DNA from: JACVRX01 sp963819885
GTDB taxonomy: Bacteria > Actinomycetota > Actinomycetes > Jiangellales > Jiangellaceae
Length of the DNA: 64,000 nucleotides
Assembly (NCBI GenBank): GCA_963819885.1
Contig: CAWFXV010000023.1
Span: forward strand, 1 to 64,000
Direction of reading: 5' to 3'
Position 1 is the first letter of the stretch; each line of letters starts with the position of its first letter. The notes under the pieces are model-generated. The model did not search any database. It had not been told where the DNA came from and was given only the letters and a program-made list of their open reading frames with translations. Both the position numbers and the translations under genes were made by a program. Positions 18,419 through 26,920 of the stretch are shown piece by piece.

Positions 18419-19882
18419 TTAGGCCGGGCGGACCGGCAGGTCGAGCACGACTCTGGTACCTCCGCCCGGGCGCGGTCCGACGTCCAGGCTGCCGGCGAGC
18501 TCGCCGACCACCAGGGTCCGCACGATCTGCAGCCCGAGTCGGCCGAACTCGTCGAGACCGAACTCCGGCGGCAGCCCCCGGCCGTCGTCGTCGACCTCGA
18601 CCCGGAGTCGGCCGGCCCGGCGATCCGCGCTCAGGCTCACTTCACCGGATGCAGGTCCCAGACCGTGCTCCACCGCGTTCTGCAGCAGTTCGGTGAGCGC
18701 CATCGCCAGCGGGGTCGCAACCCCGGAATCCAGTACGCCGAAGTGTCCGACCCGGGTCACCCGCACCCGATGCTCCGCCGCGGCCACGTCGGCGACCATT
18801 GACAGCAGGCGGTCCGCAACCCCGTCGAAGTCCACGGTGTCGTCCACGGTCTGCGAGAGCGTGTCGTGCACGATCGCGATGGAGCCGACCCGCCGGACCG
18901 CCTCCTCGAGTGCACCGCGACCCTCGCCCGGGCCGATTCGCCGCGCTTGCAGCCGCAGGAGAGCCGCCACGGTCTGCAGGTTGTTCTTTACCCTGTGATG
19001 GATCTCACGGATGGTCGCATCTTTGGTCATCAGCTCGCGTTCCCGCCGCCGCACCTCGGTGACGTCGCGGCAGAGCACCAGCGCACCGACATGCACGCCC
19101 CCCGGGTCCAGCGGGATCACCCGTAACGTCATGAACGTCGCGTTGCCCTCGACCTCGGTGAACCGGTGAGCACGGCCTCTCAGCACGACTTCCAGAGCTT
19201 CCTCGAGGGGACCTTCGGGAGGAGCGAGCCGGGCGGTCACCTCGCCCAGGCGCTCACCGACAAGATCCGCTGTCAGACCCAACCGGCGATACGCAGACAA
19301 GGCGTTCGGGCTCGCATACGTGACGAGCCCATCAGCGCCGAGCCGGATGAAACCGTCGCCCACCCGGGGGCCGGCCTGACCACCGACGTCGGTTCCCGCG
19401 TCGGGAAATCGACCCTCCGCTACGAGTTTCGCCAGCAGGCCCGCAGACTCGAGATAGGCGAGCTCGAGTCGGCTGGGGGTCCGCACCGAGATCAGGTTCG
19501 TGTTCCTGGCGACCACGGCGAGGACGAGGTCGTCGCGACGCACCGGGATCGCCTCGACCCGCACCGGGACGTCGTTCCACCATTCCGGGTCCCCGTCACG
19601 CCGGATCACACCGGCGTCATATGCGGCGTCGACCAGCGCCCGGCGTCCCCGAGGAAGGAATGAGCCGACCAGATCCTCGACATAGGCAGTAGGCCCGGTG
19701 GTCGGGCGCATCTGCGCCGCAGCTCGAAAACCGGCCCCCTCGCGCTCGGGCACCCACAGCACGAGGTCGGCGAAGGAGAGGTCGGCGAGGAGTTGCCAGT
19801 CGGCGACCAGGGCGTGCAGCCAGTCCAGATCCGCTTCGGAGAGGTCGGTGTGCTGACGCACGACGTCGTTGAGCGACGGCAC
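18419..19882 (-). CDS. pdtaS: PdtaS-type sensor histidine kinase
   Basis: A 487-residue cytosolic kinase. N-terminal GAF-like domain, a PAS domain (~200-300, GDGFIRLGADGLVTYASPNALSAYRRLG), then the HisKA_2 phosphoacceptor in REIHHRVKNNLQTVAALLRLQARR and an HWE/HATPase_c domain (LTELLQNAVEHGLG, DDGRGLPPEF, GGGTRVVLDLP). Start is the GTG of VPSLNDVV. No TM helices. In mycobacteria PdtaS with the ANTAR regulator PdtaR forms a translation-controlling system and lies beside whiB1, as here. No pdtaR is in the window. Confidence 0.92.
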   Translation of the reverse strand: MPSLNDVVRQHTDLSEADLDWLHALVADWQLLADLSFADLVLWVPEREGAGFRAAAQMRPTTGPTAYVEDLVGSFLPRGRRALVDAAYDAGVIRRDGDPEWWNDVPVRVEAIPVRRDDLVLAVVARNTNLISVRTPSRLELAYLESAGLLAKLVAEGRFPDAGTDVGGQAGPRVGDGFIRLGADGLVTYASPNALSAYRRLGLTADLVGERLGEVTARLAPPEGPLEEALEVVLRGRAHRFTEVEGNATFMTLRVIPLDPGGVHVGALVLCRDVTEVRRRERELMTKDATIREIHHRVKNNLQTVAALLRLQARRIGPGEGRGALEEAVRRVGSIAIVHDTLSQTVDDTVDFDGVADRLLSMVADVAAAEHRVRVTRVGHFGVLDSGVATPLAMALTELLQNAVEHGLGPASGEVSLSADRRAGRLRVEVDDDGRGLPPEFGLDEFGRLGLQIVRTLVVGELAGSLDVGPRPGGGTRVVLDLPVRPA

Positions 19883-19966
19883 GGGAGCGAGCCTAGCGAC
19901 GGTACTCGTCGGCCCTGACCCCTGCCGTCGGCGCCGAGTTCGCTCTGCCAAGATGCCGGGGTGCGG

Positions 19967-20842
19967 ATGTCGTACTGGGAGCGAGTCGTCGCGGACGGCT
20001 ATCGCGTCCCGCACGGCGCCGCCTTGGACGACCTCACGACGGACCTGGTCACCATGCTCGGGGACACCGACCCGCGGGTGCGCGACGACATCGCCTACTC
20101 GGTGCTGTCGACGTGGATCGCTGATGGCGTCTACGACGAGTTGCTGGCCGGCCTCGGCGATGGACTGGTCCTCGGCCTACGGGTCGGCCTAGGTGATGAC
20201 GGCACCGACACCGTGCTACGCCGGTCGTTCTCGGCCCTGTGCCTGGCCGCCGTTGTCGCGCGTGACAATACGGTGGACACGCTGCACCCCACGACCGTGC
20301 TGACGTGGGCGGACCGGTCGGTCGCCTGGTTTCTCGCCGAGCATGACCTGCGCGGCTGGGTCCCCGACCGCGGACTGGCCAACGCCGTCGCACACGGTGC
20401 TGACCTGCTGGCAACGCTGACGGCGTCTCGACACCTCGGCGCGGAGGAACTGCGCGTGCTGCTCGACGTGATCGTCGAGCGCCTGCTGACACCGACCGAA
20501 CACCGGCTGAGCGCGGGTGAGGACGACCGGCTGGCTTTCGCAACCATGTCATTGCTGCATCGGGACAGCATCCCCATCGACGTGCTGGAACGCTGGCTCG
20601 AGCGGTTGGCCGCGATCTGGGCGGTGCCCGTCGGCCCGAACGAATTGGAGCCCGCCACCCGGGCGAATGCCGTTGCCTTCGCTCGGGCCCTGCACCTGCA
20701 GCTCCTGCTCGGCGTCACCGGTACGCCGGCACAGGATGCCTCAGCGAGCCCGGCCCTGACGCCGAGCTGCCGTCCCGATCTGCTGATCGCGTTGCAGCGC
20801 TCTCTGCGGGCCAGCGCTCCGCATGTGTTCCGGCGTCTGTAG
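19967..20842 (+). CDS. DUF2785 domain protein
   Basis: A 291-residue all-helical soluble protein. The N-terminus (MSYWERVVADGYRVPHGAALDDL) and VRDDIAYSVLSTWI, LLTPTEHRLSAGEDDRLAFA match DUF2785 as I know it; the function of that family is unknown. GTG at 19961 is an alternative start. The stop overlaps the start of the thiamine-enzyme gene by one base, implying coupling. It opens the 4.8-kb section that breaks the otherwise conserved pdtaS-to-biotin-carrier order. Confidence 0.75.
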   Translation: MSYWERVVADGYRVPHGAALDDLTTDLVTMLGDTDPRVRDDIAYSVLSTWIADGVYDELLAGLGDGLVLGLRVGLGDDGTDTVLRRSFSALCLAAVVARDNTVDTLHPTTVLTWADRSVAWFLAEHDLRGWVPDRGLANAVAHGADLLATLTASRHLGAEELRVLLDVIVERLLTPTEHRLSAGEDDRLAFATMSLLHRDSIPIDVLERWLERLAAIWAVPVGPNELEPATRANAVAFARALHLQLLLGVTGTPAQDASASPALTPSCRPDLLIALQRSLRASAPHVFRRL

Positions 20843-22503
20843 TGGAAAGGTCCGCTGACCCTGGCGTCGGCCAGCTCGAGGGACATGGCGGTGATCATGC
20901 GCGTGCGGTTTTCGGCAATCACGGCATCGACACCATGTGGACGTTGTCCGGCGCCCACGTCTTTCCGCTCTACGACGCTGCCGTCCGCGAGGAACCGGCG
21001 ATGCGCATCGTCGATGTCCGGCACGAGCAGACAGCGGTGTTCGGAGCCGAGGCGACGGCGAAGCTGACCCGGACGCCCGGCCTGGCTGTGCTCACGGCCG
21101 GGCCAGGTGTGACCAATGGCGTGAGCGCAATTGCGCAGGCTTGCTTCAGCGGAGTTCCGCTGCTCGTCGTGGGTGGACGCGCGCCGCAGTACCGGTGGGG
21201 AACGGGTGCGTTACAGGAGCTCGACCATCCGCCGATCCTGACGACGATCACCAAACACGCGGCGACGGCCCGGAAGACGGCGGACGTCGCCGCTGTGCTC
21301 GACCACGCCGTGCGGATCGCCGAGACACCACATCGCGGACCCGTCTTCGTCGACGTGCCGATGGACGAACTGTTCGGACGGGCCGGTGCCACGGTAACGC
21401 CGACCGGGCCACCGGATGCCGCCGAACCCGATCCGGCTGACCTGACGACGGTCAGCGCCCGCATCGCGGCTGCCGATCGGCCCGTTCTGGTCCTGGGATC
21501 GGACGTTTGGCTCGACCGGGCCGAGGAGTCGGCCGCGCGATTCGCCGCGGAGATCGGCATCCCCGTGGTAGCGAACGGGATGGGTCGCGGGATCCTGCCT
21601 CGCGGGCACCCCTTGTTGGTGACTCGGGCACGCTCCCCTGCCTTCCAGCGCGCGGACCTGGTGATAGCGGCAGGTACGCCGCTGGACTTCCGGCTGGGGT
21701 ACGGCGCCTTTCCCGGCGGCGCGGACGTGGTGCACCTTGCCGACTCTCCCGGCCAGCTCGCCGGCCACGTCGAACTCGCCGGAACAGTTGCCGGCGACCT
21801 GACGGCGGTGTTCGACGGCCTGCTCGCCGCGTACATCGCCCGATCTCGTCGGAATCCTCCGACGGATTGGGTCGCCGACCTGCAGGCCCAGGCGAGTGCG
21901 GCCCTCGCCACCGACGCCGTTGTGCTCCGCGCGGACTCGGATCCGATCCATCCGGCTCGGATCTACGGCGAGCTGATGCCCCTTCTTGCCGACGATGCCG
22001 TGGTGATCGGTGACGGCGGCGACTTCGTCTCCTGGGCGGGCAAGTTCATCGAGCCGAGCAGCCCAGGCTGCTGGCTGGACCCGGGCCCATTCGGCTGCCT
22101 CGGAGCGGGAGCCGGCGCAGCGGCCGCCGCCCGGTTGGCCCGGCCGTCCAGCCAGGTCGTGTTGCTCTACGGCGACGGTGCAGCCGGCATGTCCCTGATG
22201 GACGTCGACACGCTGGTCCGGCACCGCCTGCCCGTCGTCATCGTCGTCGGCAACAACGGCGCATGGGGCTTGGAGAAGCACCCGATGCGGTTCCTCTACG
22301 GCTACGACGTGGCCACCGACCTGCGTCGCGAAACACGCTACGACTCGATCGTCGAGGCACTCGGGGGGGCGGGTGAGACCGTGACCCGGCCGGCCGAGAT
22401 CGGACCGGCCCTGCGGCGCGCCTTTGCAGCCGACGTCCCCTACCTGGTCAACGTGTTGTGCGATCCAGAGATCGCCTATCCCCGCTCGACGACCGGCGTG
22501 TAA
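20842..22503 (+). CDS. Acetolactate-synthase-like thiamine pyrophosphate enzyme
   Basis: A 553-residue TPP enzyme of the IlvB/IlvG fold. The PYR domain carries RHEQTAVFGAEATAKLTRTPG with the catalytic Glu that activates TPP. The central domain is ~190-320. The PP domain carries GDGAAGMSLMDVDTLV...VVGNNGAWG, the GDG-N26-NN Mg-TPP motif. It is closer to the IlvG / benzaldehyde-lyase side than to the biosynthetic IlvB, has no ilvN partner, and there are no other branched-chain genes, so a different 2-oxo-acid or aldehyde ligation is plausible. Convergent with the GlxA-type regulator, 6 bp apart. Confidence 0.85.
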   Translation: MERSADPGVGQLEGHGGDHARAVFGNHGIDTMWTLSGAHVFPLYDAAVREEPAMRIVDVRHEQTAVFGAEATAKLTRTPGLAVLTAGPGVTNGVSAIAQACFSGVPLLVVGGRAPQYRWGTGALQELDHPPILTTITKHAATARKTADVAAVLDHAVRIAETPHRGPVFVDVPMDELFGRAGATVTPTGPPDAAEPDPADLTTVSARIAAADRPVLVLGSDVWLDRAEESAARFAAEIGIPVVANGMGRGILPRGHPLLVTRARSPAFQRADLVIAAGTPLDFRLGYGAFPGGADVVHLADSPGQLAGHVELAGTVAGDLTAVFDGLLAAYIARSRRNPPTDWVADLQAQASAALATDAVVLRADSDPIHPARIYGELMPLLADDAVVIGDGGDFVSWAGKFIEPSSPGCWLDPGPFGCLGAGAGAAAAARLARPSSQVVLLYGDGAAGMSLMDVDTLVRHRLPVVIVVGNNGAWGLEKHPMRFLYGYDVATDLRRETRYDSIVEALGGAGETVTRPAEIGPALRRAFAADVPYLVNVLCDPEIAYPRSTTGV

Positions 22504-22509
22504 CGAAAG

Positions 22510-23460
22510 TCAGCTGGCGCGAGCACGGAAGGCCGAGCGGTAGCCCTGTGGGGTCGTATCCAGCCGCTTGCCGAAGTGGTGGCGCATGACCGCGGCGGTG
22601 CCGAAGCCGGACCGCGCAGCGACCGCCTCGACGGGGTCGTCGCCCTCTTCGAGCAGCCGTTGGGCGGCCCTCACTCGGCGGGAAAGCAACCAGTCGTAGG
22701 GCGTCGTCCCCGTCTCGGCGCGGAACCGCCGGGCGAACGTCCGCGGCGACATGTTCGCGAGTTGTGACAACGATTCGACGGTCAGCTCCTCGTGCAGATG
22801 GGCCGCCATGTAGTCGAGCACACCGGACAGAGTGGGAGCGTTGCTCGCGCGGATCGGCGCCTCGACGAACTGGGCCTGGCCGCCGTCGCGGTGCGGTGGC
22901 ACGACCATCCGCCGGGCGATCATTGCCGCGGTCGTGGCGCCATACTCCTGCCGCCACAGGTGCAGGCAGGCATCGAGCCCGGCGGCCGAGCCGGCGCTGG
23001 TGATCACGCCATCGTCGACGTAGAGGACGTCGGGGTCGACCTTGGCCTTGGGATACCGCCGCGCCATCTCGTCGGCGAAACGCCAGTGGGTCGTGCAGCG
23101 CCGGCCGTCGAGCAGCCCGGCTTCGGCCAGCACGAACGCCCCCGTACACACGGACATGATCCGGCCGCCGCGGTCGGCCGCGGCCCGAAGTGCGGCGAGC
23201 ACCTCGGGAGGATATGCCCGGTCGACACCGGCGGCCGGAACGGCGATCAGGTCGGCCTCCGCCAGGCGCTCGATGCCGTGCTCGACCTCGATCGAGAACC
23301 CCATCGACGTTTGGACCGAGCCAGCGGACAGGGCGCAGACAGCGAAGTCGAGCCGGGGTATTCCTTGGTCCGAGCGGTCGACCCCGAAGGCCTCACACAG
23401 CACTCCGAGCTCGAACGGCGCCACGCCGTCGAGCGCGATGACGGCAACGTTGGTCAGCAC
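22510..23460 (-). CDS. GlxA-type AraC-family transcriptional regulator
   Basis: A 316-residue regulator: an N-terminal DJ-1/PfpI-like domain (VAVIALDGVAPFELGVLCEAFG, MSVCTGAFVLAEAGLLDGR, TTHWRFADE) and a C-terminal AraC domain with two helix-turn-helix units (LTVESLSQLANMSPRTFARRFRAETG and DPVEAVAARSGFGTAAVMRHHFGKRL). The amidase-like Cys motif is present (SVCTGA), but in this family it senses ligands rather than catalysing. Divergent from a small membrane protein gene across a 94-bp region full of TGCCA/TGGCA half-sites. Confidence 0.9.
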   Translation of the reverse strand: MLTNVAVIALDGVAPFELGVLCEAFGVDRSDQGIPRLDFAVCALSAGSVQTSMGFSIEVEHGIERLAEADLIAVPAAGVDRAYPPEVLAALRAAADRGGRIMSVCTGAFVLAEAGLLDGRRCTTHWRFADEMARRYPKAKVDPDVLYVDDGVITSAGSAAGLDACLHLWRQEYGATTAAMIARRMVVPPHRDGGQAQFVEAPIRASNAPTLSGVLDYMAAHLHEELTVESLSQLANMSPRTFARRFRAETGTTPYDWLLSRRVRAAQRLLEEGDDPVEAVAARSGFGTAAVMRHHFGKRLDTTPQGYRSAFRARAS

Positions 23461-23471
23461 GAAAGACAGTG

Positions 23472-23527
23472 TGCCACAGCTTTGGCAGAAAGTCGATGTA
23501 GTACGGCAGATCTGCCACTGGTGGCAG
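23472..23527. promoter_or_regulatory. Cluster of TGCCA/TGGCA half-sites (candidate operator array)
   Basis: Three nested inverted repeats lie in 56 bp: TGCCA-CAGCTT-TGGCA (23472-23487), the perfect palindrome GGCAGATCTGCC (23505-23516), and CTGCCAC-TG-GTGGCAG (23512-23527). They fill the divergent gap between the GlxA-type regulator and the small membrane protein, so the regulator is the natural candidate binder. AraC proteins more often use direct repeats, which leaves some doubt. Confidence 0.5.
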
Positions 23528-23554
23528 GAAGTAGCTGGGTGCAAACTTTCAGTC

Positions 23555-23722
23555 ATGACAACATTCCTGCTGATCTCCTTGATCGTCAGCTTCGCCGTCG
23601 CCGTGGCAACCGCCATGGCCCGATGGCTGGCCGACGACGGCGGGCCCCGCCGCTCGCCGCTGCCGAGCATCGATGACAGCTGGTCCCTGGACCTGCCGTC
23701 CCGCCCGTTCGCCACCCGCTGA
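23555..23722 (+). CDS. Small single-pass membrane protein
   Basis: A 55-residue protein. MTTFLLISLIVSFAVAVATAM is one TM helix, followed by a polar tail ending DLPSRPFATR. Not recognised. It begins 94 bp from the divergent GlxA-type regulator, with the half-site array between them, so it is a plausible target of that regulator. Confidence 0.5.
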   Translation: MTTFLLISLIVSFAVAVATAMARWLADDGGPRRSPLPSIDDSWSLDLPSRPFATR

Positions 23723-23853
23723 CCTCCCACCCGGCGTACCCGACCTGCCCGGCCTGACCGGCAGCGGGTACGCCGGAGCGTGTCCCGCTCGAACCTGGTT
23801 GCCACCCCGCACCGCTCGCGTACCGTGAAGGACTGTCGGACGGAGCAGCGGAG

Positions 23854-24729
23854 ATGCAGCTAAGTGTCAAGGCCGGGTTCACGGCTGCTGGTCTTGGCGC
23901 CTGCGTGGTTCTCGCCACGGTTGTCGGCACCAATGGCGCCGATCCCGAGCAGTCGTCCCTGACGGCGATGAACGATGCGGCGACCGCGTCTCCTGTGGCC
24001 TCGGACCGAGCCCAGGACTACCCAGACCCCCGCCCGGTGGCGGTCAGCGCTCGACTCCTCCCGAACCTGAAGAGTCTGCCACCAGAAGATGTGGAGATCC
24101 GGATCGCCGACGGCCAGCGTCAGCTCTGGTTCACCTCGATCATCGCCAATGCCGGGGTCGGCCCCGCGGAAGTCATCCCCGACGAGCTGCTGCCCTGTCC
24201 CCCCGGGCAGCATCACGCGTCCCAAGTTCTCTACCACGACGTTGCCGGCAATGCCCGATTCGACCGAACCGTCGATCTCCGGACCACGTTGCGCCAGGGC
24301 GGGTGCATGCTCGACCACCCGACCCACGGACACTGGCATTTCGACGCGATGGCGCGCTATTCGCTGACCAGACCAGGCGAGCTCTCAGCGCTGGTCGCAT
24401 CCGACAAGGTCAGCTTCTGCCTGCGGGACAATCGGGAAACACCATCAGCGTCACCGATCACGGTTCCCCAACACTACGGTGACTGCGCGGCGGACACAGT
24501 GCAGGGGATCTCCCCCGGCTGGGCCGATGTGTACGACACCGATCTGCCCGACCAACATCTGGTCCTGCCGGTGGACCTCCCCGACGGGCGATACTGCCTG
24601 CACAACGAGGCAGATCCGCTGCAGCTACTCCTCGAGACCGACGACGAGGACAACGCCGCGGTCATTGCGCTGCTCCTCACGGGTAACGCGGCAGAACGGG
24701 ACCCGACCGGGACCTGCCGTCGCGGCTGA
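23854..24729 (+). CDS. Secreted lysyl-oxidase-family protein
   Basis: A 291-residue protein with an N-terminal hydrophobic signal (residues ~6-28) and a beta-rich domain of the PF01186 type. The copper-binding HxHxH set is in HPTHGHWHFDAMARYSL, and PGWADVYDTDLPDQH, DLPDGRYCLHNEADP are further family hallmarks. Conserved cysteines (LPCPPGQ, GGCMLD, SFCLRD, GDCAAD, RYCLHN) suggest disulfides in the exported form. In animals LOX oxidises peptidyl lysine; bacterial and archaeal homologues are little studied, so extracellular amine oxidation is an inference. Confidence 0.85.
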   Translation: MQLSVKAGFTAAGLGACVVLATVVGTNGADPEQSSLTAMNDAATASPVASDRAQDYPDPRPVAVSARLLPNLKSLPPEDVEIRIADGQRQLWFTSIIANAGVGPAEVIPDELLPCPPGQHHASQVLYHDVAGNARFDRTVDLRTTLRQGGCMLDHPTHGHWHFDAMARYSLTRPGELSALVASDKVSFCLRDNRETPSASPITVPQHYGDCAADTVQGISPGWADVYDTDLPDQHLVLPVDLPDGRYCLHNEADPLQLLLETDDEDNAAVIALLLTGNAAERDPTGTCRRG

Positions 24730-24746
24730 CGCACCCAGGCAGCAGA

Positions 24747-24962
24747 TCACGACACGACCACCAAGACGTCACCTTCCTGGACGACGTCTCCCTTCCGGAC
24801 CTTGACCTCCGTCACCATGCCGCCGGCCTCACTCAGAACTGGGATCTCCATCTTCATCGACTCGAGCACCAGCAGCATGCCGCCCGGCTCGACCGAATCG
24901 CCCTCGGCAACCGTCACCGCGAACACGTTGGCGACCATCTCGGCACAGACCAGCTCGGCCAC
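24747..24962 (-). CDS. Biotin/lipoyl attachment-domain carrier protein (TB7.3-like)
   Basis: A 71-residue protein consisting of one biotinyl/lipoyl domain. LVLESMKMEIPVLSEAGG contains the biotinylated Lys in the EXMKM motif. The start is the GTG of VAELVCAEMVANVF, which gives the same length as M. tuberculosis TB7.3 (Rv3221c), also found beside the rshA/sigH genes. It is a free-standing carrier without carboxylase subunits nearby; the acceptor partner is unknown. Confidence 0.88.
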   Translation of the reverse strand: MAELVCAEMVANVFAVTVAEGDSVEPGGMLLVLESMKMEIPVLSEAGGMVTEVKVRKGDVVQEGDVLVVVS

Positions 24963-25214
24963 GCCAGGCTCCTGAAATCGGTTCGGCGGATCCCGGCATT
25001 CCACCATGTCCGAGCGGCAGGGCCTAGCCGCCGTGAAGATCGCCGTGATGCCCGGCGCACCACTTACCCGGCGGCGAAGACACACGACGATCTTCACGAC
25101 CACACAGAGTCGAGTCACGCCCGGCACCTGGTGAGGCCCAGATGGCTGCGGTCCGAGACGTTCGCGTGGGCGTGGCGCGGCCGTCTAACACCGGACGCGC
25201 GCGACCATGGGTAT

Positions 25215-25994
25215 GTGACACTCGTGCTGTTGGCGCTGGCCGGCGGCGTGATGTTCGGCTACGCCCGCGATGGCCGGCTGGCCCGGCTCGGGCGGCTTCC
25301 GCTGCGCCGCAACCGTCTGCTGCTCACGGCGATCAGCCTCTACGTATTGGGTGTGCTGGGCGGCCTGCTCTGGGAGCCGCTGCTCGGGATTCTGTCCGGG
25401 CTGGCCTGGCTGGCCATCGCTTTCTACGCATGGGTCAATCGGACGGTTCAAGGTTTCGCTCTGGTGGCCGCCGGACTCGCGGCCAACGGCTTGGTCCTGC
25501 TCCTCAATGCGGCGATGCCGGTGTCGGTCGAGGCGGCCGAGCGAGCCGGCGCCGACCCGTCGGCTCTACTGGCCGCCGGCGAGCGGACGGAGCTCGGGCC
25601 GAACACGCTGCTGCCCTGGCTGGGTAAGACCGTGCCCATCGCGTTCCCGCCCCGTCCCGAAGTCGTCAGTCCAGGCGATGTCGCCGTCGCGGCGGGGCTG
25701 GCCTTGGCGGTGGCCGTCGGTATGACCAGCCGACGGCCGGACCTGGAACCGGACCCGGCTGAGCGTGAGACGATTGAGCGCGTCACGGAGCCGCACGGTT
25801 CCATCGCACATCTGACATCGATCAAGGAGTTCGACCCACATGGCCAGAGCGTCCCGCAAGCGCAAGGCCCGCAAGCGCAAGCGAGCCAATCACGGCAAGC
25901 GGCCCAACTCCTGACGCATCACCGCCGCGCGGCGGCAGCGGTTCACTCGACGATCTCGACCCGGATCTGCTGGATGCGGGTCAACACCCGCTGA
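25215..25994 (+). CDS. DUF5317-type integral membrane protein
   Basis: From the GTG at 25215 (VTLVLLALAGGVMFGYARDGRLARLGRLPLR) the protein has about five hydrophobic segments, in the layout of actinobacterial DUF5317 proteins. An ATG at 25131 is in frame. The last ~65 codons (after about 25800) run straight through the bL37 gene and into antisense rsrA and have a low-complexity Gln/Ala composition. The genuine C-terminus may therefore be earlier and a stop lost by an indel near 25790-25840. Function unknown. Confidence 0.6.
   Translation: MTLVLLALAGGVMFGYARDGRLARLGRLPLRRNRLLLTAISLYVLGVLGGLLWEPLLGILSGLAWLAIAFYAWVNRTVQGFALVAAGLAANGLVLLLNAAMPVSVEAAERAGADPSALLAAGERTELGPNTLLPWLGKTVPIAFPPRPEVVSPGDVAVAAGLALAVAVGMTSRRPDLEPDPAERETIERVTEPHGSIAHLTSIKEFDPHGQSVPQAQGPQAQASQSRQAAQLLTHHRRAAAAVHSTISTRICWMRVNTR
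25840..25914 (+). CDS. bL37: 50S ribosomal protein bL37
   Basis: A 24-residue, extremely basic peptide: MARASRKRKARKRKR then ANHGKRPNS. The ANHGKRPN ending matches the actinobacterial ribosomal protein bL37 known from mycobacterial 50S structures, where it sits in rRNA of the large subunit. A strong AAGGAG (25824-25829) lies 10 bp before the ATG. It lies in a different frame inside the long DUF5317 reading frame and 28 bp from the convergent rsrA, and is easily missed by gene callers. Confidence 0.88.
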   Translation: MARASRKRKARKRKRANHGKRPNS

Positions 25995-26215
25995 CGGAGT
26001 TCGGCCGGAGCCCGCTCACAGCCGCACGAGCGGGCGAGGAGAAACTTCACGACCCGTTCGAGGTCGTACTTGCTCAGGCACGGCCCGCACTCGTCCAGGT
26101 GCTGTTCGACCGCGGCATAGGAGACCTGCCCGTCGTCCAACTCGCGGTCGAGGAACAGGTAGACCCGATCGAGGATCTCCGCACAGTCGGTCTCATGCGG
26201 CCGCCCGCAGCTCAT
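25943..26215 (-). CDS. rsrA: Zinc-binding anti-sigma factor RsrA (mycothiol-system redox sensor)
   Basis: A 90-residue ZAS protein. The motif HLDECGPCLSKY is His-x3-Cys-x2-Cys; a further Cys lies upstream (SCGRPHETDC) and two near the C-terminus (SCGCERAP). Zinc-bound reduced RsrA holds SigR; disulfide stress ejects zinc and frees it. Its ATG overlaps the sigR stop by 4 bp, ensuring matched synthesis. Confidence 0.93.
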   Translation of the reverse strand: MSCGRPHETDCAEILDRVYLFLDRELDDGQVSYAAVEQHLDECGPCLSKYDLERVVKFLLARSCGCERAPAELRQRVLTRIQQIRVEIVE

Positions 26216-26811
26216 CCTCCGACCTCCTCCGGCACGGCCGGTACCAGCCCACGCTCGCGTGCGTAGTCCTCCAGCAGGCCGCGCAGCTGACGGCGGCCAC
26301 GATGCAACCGGGACATGACCGTGCCGATCGGCGTGCCCATGATCTCCGCGATGTCTTTGTACGGGAAGCCCTCGACGTCAGCCAGGTACACGGCAATCCG
26401 GAACTCCTCGGGGATCTGCTGCAAGGCCCGCTTGACATCGGAGTCGGGCAGATGAGCCAGCGCCTCCGCTTCGGCGGACCGCAGACCAGTCGAGGTATGC
26501 GCCTCGGCTCGCGCCATCTGCCAGTCCTCGACTTCCTCCGAGGCACTCTGCTGCGGTTCTCGCTGCTTTTTCCGGTAGGAGTTGATGAAGGTGTTGGTCA
26601 GGATCCGGTAGAGCCAGGCCTTGAGGTTCGTTCCCTCCTTGAACTGATGGAACGAGGCGTAGGCCTTGGCGAACGTCTCCTGCACGAGGTCCTCGGCGTC
26701 GCTGGCATTGCGCGTCATTCGCAACGCGGCCGAGTAGAGCTGGTCCAGGAAGGGCAGCGCGTCGCGCTCGAAACGCTCGGCGCGCTGCTCGGTGGTCTCG
26801 GAAACGGCCAT
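26212..26811 (-). CDS. sigR: ECF sigma factor SigR/SigH (thiol-oxidative stress)
   Basis: A 199-residue ECF sigma factor. Region 2 (RDALPFLDQLYSAALRMTRNASDAEDLVQETFAKAY) and TNLKAWLYRILTNTFINSYRKKQREP; region 4 (VYLADVEGFPYKDIAEIMGTPIGTVMSRLHRGRRQLRGLL). The start is the ATG of MAVSETTEQ; reading may extend upstream in frame, and unstable long SigR forms are known in Streptomyces. A consensus SigR promoter stands ~112 bp upstream, so it activates its own operon with rsrA. Confidence 0.94.
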   Translation of the reverse strand: MAVSETTEQRAERFERDALPFLDQLYSAALRMTRNASDAEDLVQETFAKAYASFHQFKEGTNLKAWLYRILTNTFINSYRKKQREPQQSASEEVEDWQMARAEAHTSTGLRSAEAEALAHLPDSDVKRALQQIPEEFRIAVYLADVEGFPYKDIAEIMGTPIGTVMSRLHRGRRQLRGLLEDYARERGLVPAVPEEVGG

Positions 26812-26920
26812 CGCTCGCGATGGTATCTGCGACGGCGCGATCGCCGTCGGCCACTCCATCCACTGGGAAACGCTGACGGGGGCGGCGCGGACGAAGCCCG
26901 CGGCAGTTGTCACATGTGCC

